From contig NZ_CP009533.1 in NCBI RefSeq assembly GCF_000761155.1, positions 558,001 to 622,000 of the forward strand: 64,000 nt of DNA, read 5' to 3'. This document shows, in pieces, positions 1 through 9,723 of the stretch. The DNA comes from Pseudomonas rhizosphaerae. Its GTDB lineage: Bacteria > Pseudomonadota > Gammaproteobacteria > Pseudomonadales > Pseudomonadaceae. The notes beneath the pieces are model-generated. The model did no database searches. It had not been told where the DNA came from and was given only the letters and a program-made list of their open reading frames with translations. The position numbers and the translations under genes were made by a program. The stretch's first letter is position 1. Every line of letters begins with the position of its first letter.

Positions 1-28
1 GGCAGCCACTGGTGTGGCCTCGGTCTAG
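1..28 (+). CDS. flhF: 3' end of flhF (partial)
   Basis: Only the last eight sense codons and a TAG stop lie in the window, reading AATGVASV. The call rests mainly on position: in Pseudomonas the SRP-type GTPase gene flhF, which sets polar flagellum placement, directly precedes fleN, and here the stop is 18 bases before the fleN start. The fragment is too short for a sequence-based assignment. Confidence 0.45.
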
Positions 29-46
29 ACAAGGTAAAGAACGAAC

Positions 47-880
47 ATGGGCAGCATGCATCCCGTACAGGTGATCGCGGTGACCGGCGGCAAAGGTGGC
101 GTCGGCAAGACTAATGTGTCAGTGAACTTGTCCCTGGCGTTGGCCGAGCTCGGCCGCCGGGTCATGTTGCTGGACGCCGACCTTGGCCTGGCCAACGTCG
201 ACGTGTTGTTGGGCCTGACCCCCAAGCGCACCCTGGCGGATGTGATCGAAGGCCGCTGCGAACTGCGCGACGTGATGTTGCAGGGCCCTGGCGGAATCCG
301 CGTCGTGCCGGCGGCTTCCGGCACCCAGAGCATGGTCCACCTGACCCCGGCCCAGCATGCCGGTCTGATCCAGGCCTTCAGCGATGTGGGCGACAACCTC
401 GACGTGCTGATCATCGACACGGCCGCCGGCATCGGCGATTCGGTGGTCAGCTTCGTCCGCGCGGCCCAGGAAGTCCTGCTGGTGGTGTGCGACGAGCCCA
501 CCTCGATCACTGACGCCTACGCCCTGATCAAGCTGCTCAACCGCGACTACGGCATGAACCGTTTCCGGGTCCTGGCCAACATGGCGCAGAGCCCTCAGGA
601 AGGGCGCAACCTGTTCGCCAAGCTGACCAAGGTGACCGATCGCTTCCTCGACGTTGCCCTGCAGTACGTCGGCGCCGTGCCGTACGACGAGTCGGTGCGC
701 AAGGCCGTACAGAAGCAGCGCGCCGTCTACGAGGCATTTCCCCGCTCCAAATGCTCGCTGGCCTTCAAGGCCATCGCGCAGAAGGTAGACACCTGGCCGT
801 TGCCGGCCAATCCCCGCGGCCACCTGGAGTTCTTCGTCGAACGCCTGGTGCAGCAAACCAGTGCAGGGCCCGTATCATGA
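47..880 (+). CDS. fleN: FleN/FlhG, MinD-type ATPase controlling flagellar number
   Basis: A 277-residue MinD/ParA-superfamily ATPase with the deviant Walker A motif KGGVGKT at residues 16-22 and a DADLGLANVD segment following it, as in FleN/FlhG. In Pseudomonas FleN antagonises the flagellar master regulator FleQ and keeps polar flagella at one or few. The start MGSMHPVQVIAVTGG matches family members; the Shine-Dalgarno is weak (AAGGTAAAG, about 10 bases away). The gene follows flhF and its stop overlaps the fliA start by four bases (ATGA), so the two are translationally coupled. The length is normal and no unusual residues were seen. Confidence 0.96.
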   Translation: MGSMHPVQVIAVTGGKGGVGKTNVSVNLSLALAELGRRVMLLDADLGLANVDVLLGLTPKRTLADVIEGRCELRDVMLQGPGGIRVVPAASGTQSMVHLTPAQHAGLIQAFSDVGDNLDVLIIDTAAGIGDSVVSFVRAAQEVLLVVCDEPTSITDAYALIKLLNRDYGMNRFRVLANMAQSPQEGRNLFAKLTKVTDRFLDVALQYVGAVPYDESVRKAVQKQRAVYEAFPRSKCSLAFKAIAQKVDTWPLPANPRGHLEFFVERLVQQTSAGPVS

Positions 881-1620
881 GCGCCAGCGGATACCGTATG
901 TACAGCAAGGCGTCGCGCGACTCGCAGCAGCATCAGCTGATCGAGCAATACGCACCGCTGGTCAAGCGCATCGCCTATCACCTGCTGGCGCGACTGCCGG
1001 CCAGCGTGCAGGTGGAAGACCTGATCCAGGCCGGCATGATCGGCCTGCTGGAGGTCTCGACCAAATACGATTCGAGCAAGGGCGCCAGTTTCGAGACCTA
1101 TGCCGGCATTCGTATCCGCGGCGCGATGCTCGACGAAGTGCGCAAGGGTGACTGGGCGCCGCGTTCGGTACACCGCAATACGCGCATGGTCAGCGACGCC
1201 ATTCGACGAATTGAATCGAAAACCGGCCGCGACGCTAAAGATCACGAGATTGCGGCCGAACTCAATCTGAGTCTGGATGATTACTACGGGATCCTGAACG
1301 ATACCCTGGGCAGTCGCTTGTTCAGTTTCGACGACCTGCTGCAGGACGGCGAGCACGAGGGCCTGCACGAAGACGGCGCCAGCGGTTCGCTGGAGCCTTC
1401 GCGGGATCTGGAGGACGAGCGCTTCCAGGGCGCGCTGGCCGAGGCCATCGCCAACCTGCCCGAGCGGGAAAAGCTGGTCTTGTCGCTGTATTACGACGAA
1501 GAGCTGAACCTCAAGGAAATCGGCGAGGTACTGGGTGTCAGCGAGTCGCGCGTCAGCCAGCTGCACAGCCAGTGCGCCGCGCGACTGCGCGGGCGCCTGG
1601 GGGAGTGGCGGGCACGCTGA
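877..1620 (+). CDS. fliA: FliA, flagellar sigma factor 28
   Basis: A 247-residue sigma-70 family protein. Region 2 carries the core-binding segment around ADLIQ-like VEDLIQAGMIGLLE and the RIRGAMLDEVRKGDWAPRSV segment typical of FliA. Region 4 carries the helix-turn-helix LKEIGEVLGVSESRVSQLHSQ. It directs RNA polymerase to late flagellar and chemotaxis promoters (TAAA-N15-GCCGATAA). The start at 877 was chosen because it gives MSASGYRMYSK, matching relatives, and overlaps the fleN stop. A reading-frame extension to 751 lies inside fleN and is not used. Two promoters matching its consensus occur at 41974 and 55046 in this window. Confidence 0.97.
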   Translation: MSASGYRMYSKASRDSQQHQLIEQYAPLVKRIAYHLLARLPASVQVEDLIQAGMIGLLEVSTKYDSSKGASFETYAGIRIRGAMLDEVRKGDWAPRSVHRNTRMVSDAIRRIESKTGRDAKDHEIAAELNLSLDDYYGILNDTLGSRLFSFDDLLQDGEHEGLHEDGASGSLEPSRDLEDERFQGALAEAIANLPEREKLVLSLYYDEELNLKEIGEVLGVSESRVSQLHSQCAARLRGRLGEWRAR

Positions 1621-1734
1621 AGTACTGGGTTTCCCAAGCGTTCGGGGCTGGTCTGCAGTGGTAGTGGATGTAATCGGATTCGATTGTTATGCACGTCCAG
1701 GGGCTGGGCGTGTTCAAGACTGCTGGAGGTCTAA

Positions 1735-2121
1735 TTGGACAAGAACATGAAAATCCTCATCGTCGACGATTTCTCGACGATGCGGCGCATCATCAAGAAT
1801 CTGCTGCGTGACCTGGGCTTCACCAACACCGCCGAGGCCGATGATGGCAACACGGCCTTGCCGATGCTGCTCAGCGGTAACTTCGATTTCCTCGTCACCG
1901 ACTGGAACATGCCCGGCATGTCCGGCATCGACCTGCTGCGCCAGGTGCGTGCCGACGATCGCCTCAAGCACCTGCCGGTGCTCATGGTGACCGCCGAAGC
2001 CAAGCGCGAGCAGATCATCGAAGCCGCCCAGGCCGGGGTCAACGGGTATGTGGTCAAGCCTTTCACTGCGCAAGTGCTGAAAGAAAAAATCGAAAAGATT
2101 TTCGAGCGCGTCAATAGCTGA
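1735..2121 (+). CDS. cheY: CheY chemotaxis response regulator
   Basis: A single receiver domain. Counting from the TTG start, the acidic pair is D11-D12, the phosphoacceptor is D56 (VTDWNMPG), the switch threonine is in VTAEA and the conserved lysine is K108 (VVKPF). Phospho-CheY binds the flagellar motor switch to change rotation. Two starts are possible: TTG at 1735, six bases after GGAGG, or ATG at 1747 (MKILIVDD), which matches many database entries but is 18 bases from the Shine-Dalgarno. The former was chosen on spacing. The 114-base gap after fliA may hold a promoter, but no clear sigma site was recognised there. Confidence 0.96.
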   Translation: MDKNMKILIVDDFSTMRRIIKNLLRDLGFTNTAEADDGNTALPMLLSGNFDFLVTDWNMPGMSGIDLLRQVRADDRLKHLPVLMVTAEAKREQIIEAAQAGVNGYVVKPFTAQVLKEKIEKIFERVNS

Positions 2122-2140
2122 ATTCTGCAACGGGGGCGCA

Positions 2141-2929
2141 ATGGATCACAAACAAAGCACATTGGGGGACTTCGAGTCGACCCTGAAGAAACACGCCGTG
2201 GAGCTGGTGGACAGCCTTGAAAAAGGCCGGTTCGGTGAAGCGGTGCAATTGATCCACGAGCTGAACCAGACCCGCGACCGCGGCCTGTACCAGGAAGTGG
2301 GCAAGCTGACGCGCGAGCTGCACAGCGCCATCGTCAGTTTCCAGATCGATCCGAACATTCCCCAGGCCGAAGAAGTTTCGCAGATCACCGATGCGACCGA
2401 ACGCTTGTCGTATGTGGTGCGCCTGACCGAGAGCGCGGCCAACCGGACGATGGACCTGGTCGAGCAGAGCACGCCGGTGCTCAACACCTTGAGTGCCGAG
2501 GCCAGCGCCTTGAGCGTCGACTGGCAGCGCTTCATGCGCCGTGAAGTGGCCGCCGACGAGTTTCGCGAACTGGCGCGCCGGGTCGACGGGTTTCTGACCC
2601 GCAGCGAGCAGGGCAATCGGGAAGTGGCCAGCCACCTGAACGATATTGTCCTGGCCCAGGACTACCAAGACCTCACCGGCCAGGTCATCAAGCGCGTCAC
2701 TGCGCTGGTCACCGAAGTGGAGAGCAACCTGCTCAAACTGGTCCTGATGGCCAGCCAGGTTGATCGCTTCGCCGGCATCCAGCATGACCACGAACAGCTG
2801 CGTGCCGAAAAAGATCAAGAAAAACATCCCGCCAAGGGTGAAGGTCCGCAGATCCATGCCGATAAACGTGAAGACGTCGTATCCGGTCAGGACGATGTCG
2901 ACGATCTGCTGTCCAGTCTGGGCTTCTAG
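2141..2929 (+). CDS. cheZ: CheZ, CheY-P phosphatase
   Basis: A 262-residue CheZ. The catalytic segment QDYQDLTGQVIKRV contains the Asp and Gln that attack phospho-CheY in the enteric enzyme. The C terminus VDDLLSSLGF is the CheY-binding peptide, separated from the helical bundle by a charged linker rich in Lys, Asp and Glu. It speeds dephosphorylation of CheY. It sits 19 bases after cheY with a poor Shine-Dalgarno (CGGGGGCG). It is longer than E. coli CheZ, as is usual in Pseudomonas. Confidence 0.96.
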   Translation: MDHKQSTLGDFESTLKKHAVELVDSLEKGRFGEAVQLIHELNQTRDRGLYQEVGKLTRELHSAIVSFQIDPNIPQAEEVSQITDATERLSYVVRLTESAANRTMDLVEQSTPVLNTLSAEASALSVDWQRFMRREVAADEFRELARRVDGFLTRSEQGNREVASHLNDIVLAQDYQDLTGQVIKRVTALVTEVESNLLKLVLMASQVDRFAGIQHDHEQLRAEKDQEKHPAKGEGPQIHADKREDVVSGQDDVDDLLSSLGF

Positions 2930-2986
2930 GCCGACGCCTCGCCCGACTGTGTTGACCGTTAATCACGTACTCCAGGGAGCATCCAC

Positions 2987-5200
2987 ATGAGCTTCGGCGC
3001 CGACGAAGAAATCCTTCAGGATTTCCTGGTAGAGGCCGGCGAAATTCTCGAGCAACTGTCCGAACAACTGGTCGAGCTGGAAAGCCGTCCCGATGATGCC
3101 GACTTGCTCAATGCAATTTTTCGCGGTTTTCACACTGTAAAAGGCGGCGCCGGCTTCCTCCAGCTCAACGAGCTGGTGGAGTGCTGCCACATCGCCGAGA
3201 ACGTCTTCGACATCTTGCGCAAAGGTGAGCGCCGGGTCGATTCCGAACTCATGGACGTGGTGCTCGAAGCACTTGACGCGGTCAACGGCATGTTCTCCGA
3301 GGTGCGTGAGCGCGCCCCGGTCACGCCGGCCAGTCCGCAGTTGCTCGATGCCCTTGCGCGTCTGGCCGAACCGGCAGCTGTCGTTGCACCTCCAGCAGCG
3401 CCCGTGGCGGTGCCGGTGCCGGTCGCCGCGCCGGCTGCAACGCCCAGCGAAGACATCACCGACGACGAATTCGAGCAACTGCTCGATTCGCTGAACGCAG
3501 CCAAGGCGCAGGCCGCAACGCCGATCGCTGCCGCTGTTGCACGCGATGGCGCGGCCAGTGACGAGATCACCGACGACGAATTCGAATCGCTGCTCGATCA
3601 GTTGCACGGCAAGGGTCAGTTCGCGGTCGATGCGCTGGCACCGACCGTGACGTCCGAGGCTGCGCCTGGATCTGGACCTGCCAGTGCGGCACCGGTTTCC
3701 AGCACGCCCGCCGCACCTGGCGACGAGATCACCGACGACGAGTTCGAGGCGCTGCTCGACCAGCTGCATGGCAAGGGCACGTTCACCTCCGAAGCGGTCA
3801 AGGTGCAACCGCCTGCCGAGGTCCCGGCTCCGAAAAGCGACCAGATCACCGACGACGAATTCGAATCACTGCTCGACCAGTTGCATGGCAAGGGCAAGTT
3901 CAGCGATGTCGCCAGCGTGCCCGACGCCCAGCCCGTAGCTGCCGCCGCTGCCGTGCCAGTGGCGGCGCCGCGCAAGACCGAGGCAGCGCCTGCGCGTGCT
4001 CCGGTGGCCGAGAAGCCGGTCGCCAGCGAGGCCGAGACGACGGTAAGGGTCGACACTGCGCGCCTCGACGAAATCATGAACATGGTGGGCGAGCTGGTGC
4101 TGGTGCGTAACCGTCTGGTACGCCTGGGCTCCAACAGCAGCGACGAGGCCATGTCCAAGGCGGTGTCCAACCTGGACGTGGTTACGGCCGACCTGCAGAC
4201 CGCGGTCATGAAGACCCGCATGCAGCCGATCAAGAAGGTCTTCGGGCGCTTCCCGCGCCTGGTCCGCGACCTGGCCCGGCAATTGAAGAAGGAAATCAAC
4301 CTTGAGCTGGTCGGTGAAGAAACCGACCTGGACAAGAATCTGGTCGAAGCCCTGGCCGACCCGTTGGTGCACTTGGTGCGCAACGCCGTCGACCATGGCA
4401 TCGAGACGCCCGAGGAACGCGAGCGCAACGGCAAGGCGCGCGGCGGGCGCGTGGTGTTGTCGGCGGAGCAGGAAGGCGACCACATCCTGTTGTCGATCAG
4501 CGACGACGGCAAGGGCATGGACCCTGCGGTCCTGCGCGCCAAGGCCGTGGAAAAGGGCCTGATGGACCGCGACGCGGCCGACCGCCTCAGCGAATCCGAC
4601 TGCTACAACCTGATTTTCGCGCCGGGCTTCTCCACCAAGACGGAAATTTCCGACGTGTCGGGCCGCGGCGTCGGCATGGACGTGGTCAAGACCAAGATCA
4701 GCCAGCTCAACGGCTCGATCAACATTTTCTCGGCCAAGGACCAGGGTTCGAAGATTGTCATCAAGGTGCCGTTGACCTTGGCGATCATGCCCACCCTGAT
4801 GGTGATGCTGGGCAACCAGGCGTTTGCTTTTCCGCTGGTCAACGTCAACGAGATCTTCCACCTGGACCTCTCGCGCACCAACGTCGTCGACGGTCAGGAA
4901 GTGGTCATCGTGCGCGACAAGGCACTGCCCTTGTTCTATCTCAAGCGCTGGCTGGTCAAGTCGGCCGCGCACGAGGAGCAGGGCGAGGGGCACGTGGTCA
5001 TTCTCACGGTCGGCACCCAGCGCATCGGCTTCGTGGTCGATCAATTGGTTGGCCAGGAAGAAGTGGTGATCAAGCCCTTGGGCAAGATGCTGCAGGGCAC
5101 GCCCGGCATGTCCGGCGCCACCATCACCGGTGACGGCCGAATCGCCTTGATCCTCGATGTACCGAGCATGCTCAAGCGCTACGCCACGCGGCGTATCTGA
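2987..5200 (+). CDS. cheA: CheA chemotaxis histidine kinase
   Basis: A 737-residue kinase. The P1 Hpt domain carries phosphorylatable H49 in HTVKGGAGF. Residues about 110-350 form an Ala/Pro-rich linker with four copies of an ITDDEFExLLDxL motif (157-170, 194-210, 248-264, 287-303). This is followed by P3 dimerisation (about 355-420), the P4 ATPase (N box [12 protein letters not shown] boxes DDGKGMD and GRGVGMDVV) and a CheW-like P5. No ordinary P2 CheY/CheB-binding domain is obvious, so the repeats may take over part of that job or anchor ParP. Shine-Dalgarno AGGGAG is well spaced. The gene lies between cheZ and cheB in the polar array operon. Confidence 0.97.
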   Translation: MSFGADEEILQDFLVEAGEILEQLSEQLVELESRPDDADLLNAIFRGFHTVKGGAGFLQLNELVECCHIAENVFDILRKGERRVDSELMDVVLEALDAVNGMFSEVRERAPVTPASPQLLDALARLAEPAAVVAPPAAPVAVPVPVAAPAATPSEDITDDEFEQLLDSLNAAKAQAATPIAAAVARDGAASDEITDDEFESLLDQLHGKGQFAVDALAPTVTSEAAPGSGPASAAPVSSTPAAPGDEITDDEFEALLDQLHGKGTFTSEAVKVQPPAEVPAPKSDQITDDEFESLLDQLHGKGKFSDVASVPDAQPVAAAAAVPVAAPRKTEAAPARAPVAEKPVASEAETTVRVDTARLDEIMNMVGELVLVRNRLVRLGSNSSDEAMSKAVSNLDVVTADLQTAVMKTRMQPIKKVFGRFPRLVRDLARQLKKEINLELVGEETDLDKNLVEALADPLVHLVRNAVDHGIETPEERERNGKARGGRVVLSAEQEGDHILLSISDDGKGMDPAVLRAKAVEKGLMDRDAADRLSESDCYNLIFAPGFSTKTEISDVSGRGVGMDVVKTKISQLNGSINIFSAKDQGSKIVIKVPLTLAIMPTLMVMLGNQAFAFPLVNVNEIFHLDLSRTNVVDGQEVVIVRDKALPLFYLKRWLVKSAAHEEQGEGHVVILTVGTQRIGFVVDQLVGQEEVVIKPLGKMLQGTPGMSGATITGDGRIALILDVPSMLKRYATRRI
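3455..3895 (+). repeat. Four coding repeats in the CheA linker
   Basis: The motif [17 protein letters not shown] is encoded four times, at about 3455-3496 (degenerate, ends LLDSLN), 3566-3616, 3728-3778 and 3845-3895, separated by Ala/Pro-rich spacers of unequal length. The DNA copies share GAGATCACCGACGACGA-type sequence but differ at third positions, so the protein motif rather than the DNA appears conserved. The motif resembles the acidic-Leu-Leu pattern of the CheZ C terminus (VDDLLSSLGF). Confidence 0.85.
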
Positions 5201-5216
5201 TCGTAGTGGAGTGTTT

Positions 5217-6338
5217 ATGGCAGTCAAGGTCCTGGTGGTGGATGATTCTGGTTTCTTCCGCCGCCGCGTCTCGGAAATTCTTTCGTCGGACCCCACCATC
5301 CAGGTGGTCGGGACCGCCACCAATGGCCGCGAAGCGATCGACCAGGCCCAGGCACTCAAGCCCGATGTAATCACCATGGACTACGAGATGCCGATGATGG
5401 ACGGCATCACGGCCGTGCGTCATATCATGCAGCGCTGTCCTACCCCGGTATTGATGTTTTCCTCCCTGACCCACGAAGGCGCCCGAGTGACCCTCGACGC
5501 CCTCGATGCAGGGGCCGTGGATTACCTGCCAAAGAACTTCGAAGACATTTCTCGCAACCCCGAGAAGGTCAAGCAGATGCTGTGCGAGAAAGTCCACACC
5601 CTGTCGCGTAGCAACCGCCGACTGGGCGCGCATGTCGCCGCGCCAGTGCCGACGGCTGCAGCCGGGGCGAGCGCCGCTCCTGTGTCTTCGCGGGCAGCGC
5701 CGACGCGCACACCGGCACCAGTCACCCCGGCACGTGCTCCGGCGCCGACGGCCAGCAGCGCGGCACCGCGGCGCAAGCCCTACAAGCTGGTCGCTATCGG
5801 TACCTCCACCGGCGGACCAGTGGCGTTGCAGCGGGTATTGACCCAGCTGCCCGCTCATTTTCCGACGCCCATCGTCCTGGTCCAGCACATGCCGGCCGCG
5901 TTCACCCGAGCGTTCGCCGAGCGGCTCGACAAGCTGTGCCGAATCACCGTCAAGGAAGCGGAAGACGGTGATGTGCTGCGTCCTGGGCTAGCCTTGCTGG
6001 CGCCCGGTGGCAAGCAGATGATGATCGACGGCCGCGGCGCGGTGAAGATTCTCCCGGGTGACGAGCGGCTGAACTACAAGCCATGCGTGGATATCACCTT
6101 TGGTTCGGCGGCCAAGTCCTACGGTGACAAGGTGCTGGCGGTGGTACTCACCGGCATGGGCGCCGACGGTCGCGAAGGCGCGCGCCTGCTCAAGCAGGGT
6201 GGCAGCCAGGTCTGGGCCCAGGACGAAGCGAGCTGCGTCATCTATGGCATGCCCATGGCCATCGTCAAGGCAGGCCTGGCCGACGCCGTCTACAGCCTCG
6301 ACGATATCGGTCGGCACCTGGTCGAGGCGTGCGGCTGA
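5217..6338 (+). CDS. cheB: CheB, chemoreceptor glutamate methylesterase/deamidase
   Basis: A 373-residue two-domain protein. The N-terminal receiver has the acidic pair D9-D10 and phosphoacceptor D55 (TMDYEMP). An Ala/Pro/Thr-rich linker spans about residues 135-185. The C-terminal esterase has the catalytic serine motif GTSTGGP, the histidine region VQHMP and the aspartate region [10 protein letters not shown]. It removes methyl groups from chemoreceptors for adaptation. The start at 5217 ([10 protein letters not shown]) follows GTGGAG; an upstream extension to 5157 overlaps cheA and is unlikely. The stop TGA overlaps the motC ATG by one base. Confidence 0.96.
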   Translation: MAVKVLVVDDSGFFRRRVSEILSSDPTIQVVGTATNGREAIDQAQALKPDVITMDYEMPMMDGITAVRHIMQRCPTPVLMFSSLTHEGARVTLDALDAGAVDYLPKNFEDISRNPEKVKQMLCEKVHTLSRSNRRLGAHVAAPVPTAAAGASAAPVSSRAAPTRTPAPVTPARAPAPTASSAAPRRKPYKLVAIGTSTGGPVALQRVLTQLPAHFPTPIVLVQHMPAAFTRAFAERLDKLCRITVKEAEDGDVLRPGLALLAPGGKQMMIDGRGAVKILPGDERLNYKPCVDITFGSAAKSYGDKVLAVVLTGMGADGREGARLLKQGGSQVWAQDEASCVIYGMPMAIVKAGLADAVYSLDDIGRHLVEACG

Positions 6339-7078
6339 TGGATGTACTGAGCCTGATCGGGATCATCCTCGCGTTCGTCGCCATCATCGGTGGCAACTTT
6401 CTCGAGGGTGGTCACCTGTCGGCTCTGCTCAACGGTCCGGCGGCACTGATCGTGATCGGTGGAACCTTGGCTGCCGCACTCATCCAGTCACCCATGAGCG
6501 CGTTCAAGCGGGCCTTGCACAACGTTCGCTGGATCCTCTTTCCGCCCCGTATCGACATGGCCGGCGGTATCGATCGGGTGGTGAACTGGAGCCTGGTGTC
6601 GCGCAAGGAAGGTTTGCTGGGGCTGGAAGCCAGCGCCGAAGCGGAACCCGACGACTACGCCCGCAAGGGCTTGCAGCTGCTGGTCGATGGCGCCGAGCCG
6701 GCCGCCATCCGTAGCATTCTCGAAGTCGATCTGTACAACCGTGAAACCCGTGACCTGCATGCGGCCAAGGTATTCGAAAGCATGGGCGGCTATGCGCCCA
6801 CCATCGGGATCATTGGCGCGGTCATGGGGTTGATCCACGTGATGGGCAACCTGGCCGACCCCAGCCAGCTGGGCAATGGCATCGCCGTGGCGTTCGTGGC
6901 GACGATCTACGGCGTGGCCAGCGCCAACCTGCTGTTACTGCCCGTGGCCCATAAGCTCAAGGCACTGGCCCAGAGGCAGGCGGCCTACCGGGAAATGCTG
7001 CTCGAAGGCTTGCTGTCCATCGCCGAGGGTGAGAACCCGCGCTCCATCGAAACGAAGCTGCAAGGCTACCTCGACTAG
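6338..7078 (+). CDS. motC: MotC, MotA-type flagellar stator subunit
   Basis: A 246-residue MotA/TolQ/ExbB-family inner-membrane protein with hydrophobic segments near residues 3-20, 33-50, about 145-170 and 180-200, and a large cytoplasmic loop between the second and third. With MotD it forms the second proton-driven stator of Pseudomonas, needed for swarming in P. aeruginosa. The start ATG ([11 protein letters not shown]) shares a base with the cheB stop; the GTG at 6329 is in-frame but lies within cheB. motD follows after 11 bases. Confidence 0.95.
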   Translation: MDVLSLIGIILAFVAIIGGNFLEGGHLSALLNGPAALIVIGGTLAAALIQSPMSAFKRALHNVRWILFPPRIDMAGGIDRVVNWSLVSRKEGLLGLEASAEAEPDDYARKGLQLLVDGAEPAAIRSILEVDLYNRETRDLHAAKVFESMGGYAPTIGIIGAVMGLIHVMGNLADPSQLGNGIAVAFVATIYGVASANLLLLPVAHKLKALAQRQAAYREMLLEGLLSIAEGENPRSIETKLQGYLD

Positions 7079-7089
7079 GAGAGCATGCC

Positions 7090-7998
7090 ATGGCCCGTCG
7101 TCGACGCATTGAAGAGCCGGAAAATCACGAGCGTTGGCTGGTGTCGTACGCCGACTTCATTACCTTGCTGTTTGCGTTCTTCGTGGTGATGTATTCGATC
7201 TCGTCGGTCAATGAAGGCAAGTACAAGGTGCTTTCGCAAGCATTGGTCGGGGTGTTCAACGATCCGGACCGCAGTATGAGGCCCATCCCGATTGGCGAGG
7301 AACGACCTTTGACGACGCGTGCGGCGCAGCCTCTGGTGACTGACAGCGAGCAAACACAGGCGGCCATCGACGAAGCGGTCGATCCGCTGCAGACCATCGC
7401 CAACGATGTGCGCCAGGCATTCGGCGACCTGATCGCTTCGGATCAACTGACCGTGCGCGGCAACGAGCTGTGGATCGAGATCGAACTCAAGTCCAGCCTG
7501 CTGTTCGGCAGCGGCGATGCCATGCCCAGCGACATGGCGTTCTCGATCGTCGACAAGGTCGCGACCATTCTCAAGCCGTTCGACAACCCGGTGCATGTCG
7601 AGGGTTTCACCGACAACCTGCCCATCAGCACGGCGCAGTACCCGACCAACTGGGAGCTGTCGACCGCTCGCGCGGCGAGCATCGTGCGCATGATGGCCAT
7701 GGAAGGGATCAATCCACGGCGCATGGCCGCAGTCGGCTATGGCGAATTCCAACCCGTGGCCAGCAACGCCACCGCCGACGGGCGAGGGCGCAACCGTCGG
7801 GTGGTGCTGGTGATCTCGCGCAACCTTGATGTGCGTCGCAGCATCACCAGTTCAGGCAGCGCCAATGCGCAGCCGGATGCAGCGTTGCGCCGGGCTGGCA
7901 CACAAACTGCACTGACGCCGCTAACAGTGCCGTCGGCGGCTGGCTCTGTCAAAAGTCCGCCGCCCGGCCCATCACCCGAAGCCTCACTATCTCGGTAG
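7090..7998 (+). CDS. motD: MotD, MotB-type flagellar stator subunit
   Basis: A 302-residue MotB-like protein with a short basic N terminus, one transmembrane helix (about residues 16-36) carrying the proton-accepting D22 in SYADFITLL, and a periplasmic OmpA-like peptidoglycan-binding domain (about 130-250, with GFTDNLPIST and GRGRNRRVVL). The last 50 residues are a Ser/Pro/Ala-rich tail. It anchors the MotCD stator to the cell wall. A GGAGAG Shine-Dalgarno precedes the ATG. Confidence 0.95.
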   Translation: MARRRRIEEPENHERWLVSYADFITLLFAFFVVMYSISSVNEGKYKVLSQALVGVFNDPDRSMRPIPIGEERPLTTRAAQPLVTDSEQTQAAIDEAVDPLQTIANDVRQAFGDLIASDQLTVRGNELWIEIELKSSLLFGSGDAMPSDMAFSIVDKVATILKPFDNPVHVEGFTDNLPISTAQYPTNWELSTARAASIVRMMAMEGINPRRMAAVGYGEFQPVASNATADGRGRNRRVVLVISRNLDVRRSITSSGSANAQPDAALRRAGTQTALTPLTVPSAAGSVKSPPPGPSPEASLSR

Positions 7999-8028
7999 TG
8001 CGCCGTTTTACCGAGGGGAACCACCATC

Positions 8029-8817
8029 ATGAGAGTCTGGGCAGTAGCCAATCAGAAAGGCGGGGTCGGCAAGACCACCACCTCGATCGCCTTGGCGGGT
8101 TTGCTGGCCGAGGCAGGCAAGCGTGTGGTTGTGGTCGATCTCGATCCCCACGGTTCGATGACCAGCTATTTCGGACACAACCCGGACGAGCTGGCCCACA
8201 GCTGTTTCGACCTGTTCCTGCACAAGGGCGCCGTGCCCGCAGGCCTGGCGCAGCAACTGCTGCTGCCGACCGGTGAGGCCAATGTCTCGCTGCTGCCGTC
8301 GAGTACCGCACTGGCCACTCTGGAGCGCCAGCAACCGGGGCAAAGCGGGCTGGGCCTGGTGATCGCCAAGACGCTGGCGCAACTGTGGCAGGATTTCGAC
8401 TACGCGGTGATCGACAGCCCGCCGTTGCTGGGCGTGCTCATGGTCAATGCATTGGCGGCCAGCCAGCAGCTGGTGATTCCGGTGCAGACCGAGCACTTGG
8501 CGGTCAAAGGCCTGGAACGCATGGTCAGTACCTTGACCATGATCAACCGTTCGCGCCGGCAGGCCCTGCCGTACAGCATCATCCCGACCCTGTTCGACCG
8601 TCGTACCCAGGCTTCGCTGAGCACCTTGCGCACCCTGCGCGACGACTACCCGCAGCACATATGGCCGGGGTACATCCCGGTGGACACCCGTCTGCGCGAT
8701 GCCAGCCGGGCCGGACAGACACCCTCGCGCTTCGACGGCAAGAGCCGTGGCGTGGTCGCCTATCGTGCCTTGCTCAAGCATTTGCTGGCCCAACAACTCG
8801 TCGCGCAGGTAGCCTGA
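8029..8817 (+). CDS. ParA-family ATPase of the chemotaxis operon (ParC-like)
   Basis: A 262-residue ParA-type ATPase with Walker A KGGVGKTT near residues 11-18, the DLDPHGSMTSYFG segment and a DYAVIDSPP Walker B region. Members in the che operon (ParC of Vibrio; the PA1462 equivalent in P. aeruginosa) place chemosensory arrays at the pole and divide them between daughters, not plasmids. GAGGGGAACC lies ahead of the start. The stop overlaps the start of the next CheW-like gene, consistent with a ParC-ParP pair. The family is certain; the polar role is from knowledge of homologues. Confidence 0.9.
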   Translation: MRVWAVANQKGGVGKTTTSIALAGLLAEAGKRVVVVDLDPHGSMTSYFGHNPDELAHSCFDLFLHKGAVPAGLAQQLLLPTGEANVSLLPSSTALATLERQQPGQSGLGLVIAKTLAQLWQDFDYAVIDSPPLLGVLMVNALAASQQLVIPVQTEHLAVKGLERMVSTLTMINRSRRQALPYSIIPTLFDRRTQASLSTLRTLRDDYPQHIWPGYIPVDTRLRDASRAGQTPSRFDGKSRGVVAYRALLKHLLAQQLVAQVA

Positions 8818-9683
8818 TGAACCGTCCCGTCGACATTGCCCAGCGGCCCCAGGTGGCGTTGCAGTCCTACCTGGACGGCCTGTTGCAAGAAGCCACCGAG
8901 GCGTTCGAAGCACATGAGCTCGATCTGGGCCTGGACAGGCTCGACGAGTTCCAGGCTGCCGTTCTCGAAGAGCAGGCACGCGATGCCGTCAGCCTGCAGC
9001 CATCACCATTGCCAGGCCCGGTGCCATTGATACCAGCACCGGTGCAGACGTCGACACCCGCGCCCGTTGCCGATCCACAGCCGCAGGCCGAGCCCGCGCT
9101 GGTCGCCCCCGTGGTCGAAGTCCATCTGCCGGCCGCCGGCCCGCGGCCGCTGCTGGCCGCACTCGACGGCCGGCCCAGTTGGGCCGACGAGCCGTTCGAG
9201 TGCTTGCTGTTCGACGTCGCCGGGTTGACCCTGGCGGTTCCGCTGGTGTGCCTGGGCTCGATCTATGCGCTGGCCGGTCAGACCCTGACGCCGCTGTTCG
9301 GCCAACCGGACTGGTTTCTCGGCATCCTGCCCAGCAACAGTGGCAACCTCAAAGTGCTCGATACCGCGCGCTGGGTCATGCCCGATCGCTACCGCGACGA
9401 TTTTCGCCAGGGTTTGCAGTATGTGATTTCGGTGCAAGGTTACGAGTGGGGCCTGGCCGTGCATCAGGTCAGCCGCTCGTTGCGCCTGGATCCCAGCGAG
9501 ATCAAGTGGCGCAGCCAGCGCGGCCAGCGGCCCTGGCTGGCAGGAACCGTCATCGAACACATGTGTGCGCTGCTGGACGTCGCCGAGCTGGCCGAGCTGA
9601 TCGCCAGCGGTGGCGCGCGGCATCTGCACGCGGTCACCTCGGCGCCGGGCAAGCCTGCCGCCACAACCACCACCAAGAATTGA
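8817..9683 (+). CDS. CheW-domain protein, ParP-like array-localisation partner
   Basis: A 288-residue protein with a helical N terminus (1-65), a Pro/Ala linker (about 65-120) and a C-terminal CheW-like domain (about 125-260; FECLLFDVAGLTLAVPL, WFLGILPSNSGNLKVLDT). In Vibrio, ParP couples ParC to CheA and the receptors through such a domain. The start ATG overlaps the upstream stop (TGATG), and a frame extension back to 8385 is a shadow of the ParA-like gene. It precedes the canonical cheW by 40 bases. Confidence 0.88.
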   Translation: MNRPVDIAQRPQVALQSYLDGLLQEATEAFEAHELDLGLDRLDEFQAAVLEEQARDAVSLQPSPLPGPVPLIPAPVQTSTPAPVADPQPQAEPALVAPVVEVHLPAAGPRPLLAALDGRPSWADEPFECLLFDVAGLTLAVPLVCLGSIYALAGQTLTPLFGQPDWFLGILPSNSGNLKVLDTARWVMPDRYRDDFRQGLQYVISVQGYEWGLAVHQVSRSLRLDPSEIKWRSQRGQRPWLAGTVIEHMCALLDVAELAELIASGGARHLHAVTSAPGKPAATTTTKN

Positions 9684-9723
9684 ATGAACACGCCGCCGTC
9701 ATGGCATTTGAGGGGTTAGTAGC

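Noticed and set aside
3866..5377. 503-codon open frame on the - strand
   Set aside because: Antisense shadow of cheA; rich in His/Asp/Gln as expected for a complement of high G+C coding sequence.
8029..8817. Plasmid partition gene (parA) as a sign of an integrated plasmid
   Set aside because: It is a fixed member of the chemotaxis operon and there is no parB or parS next to it.
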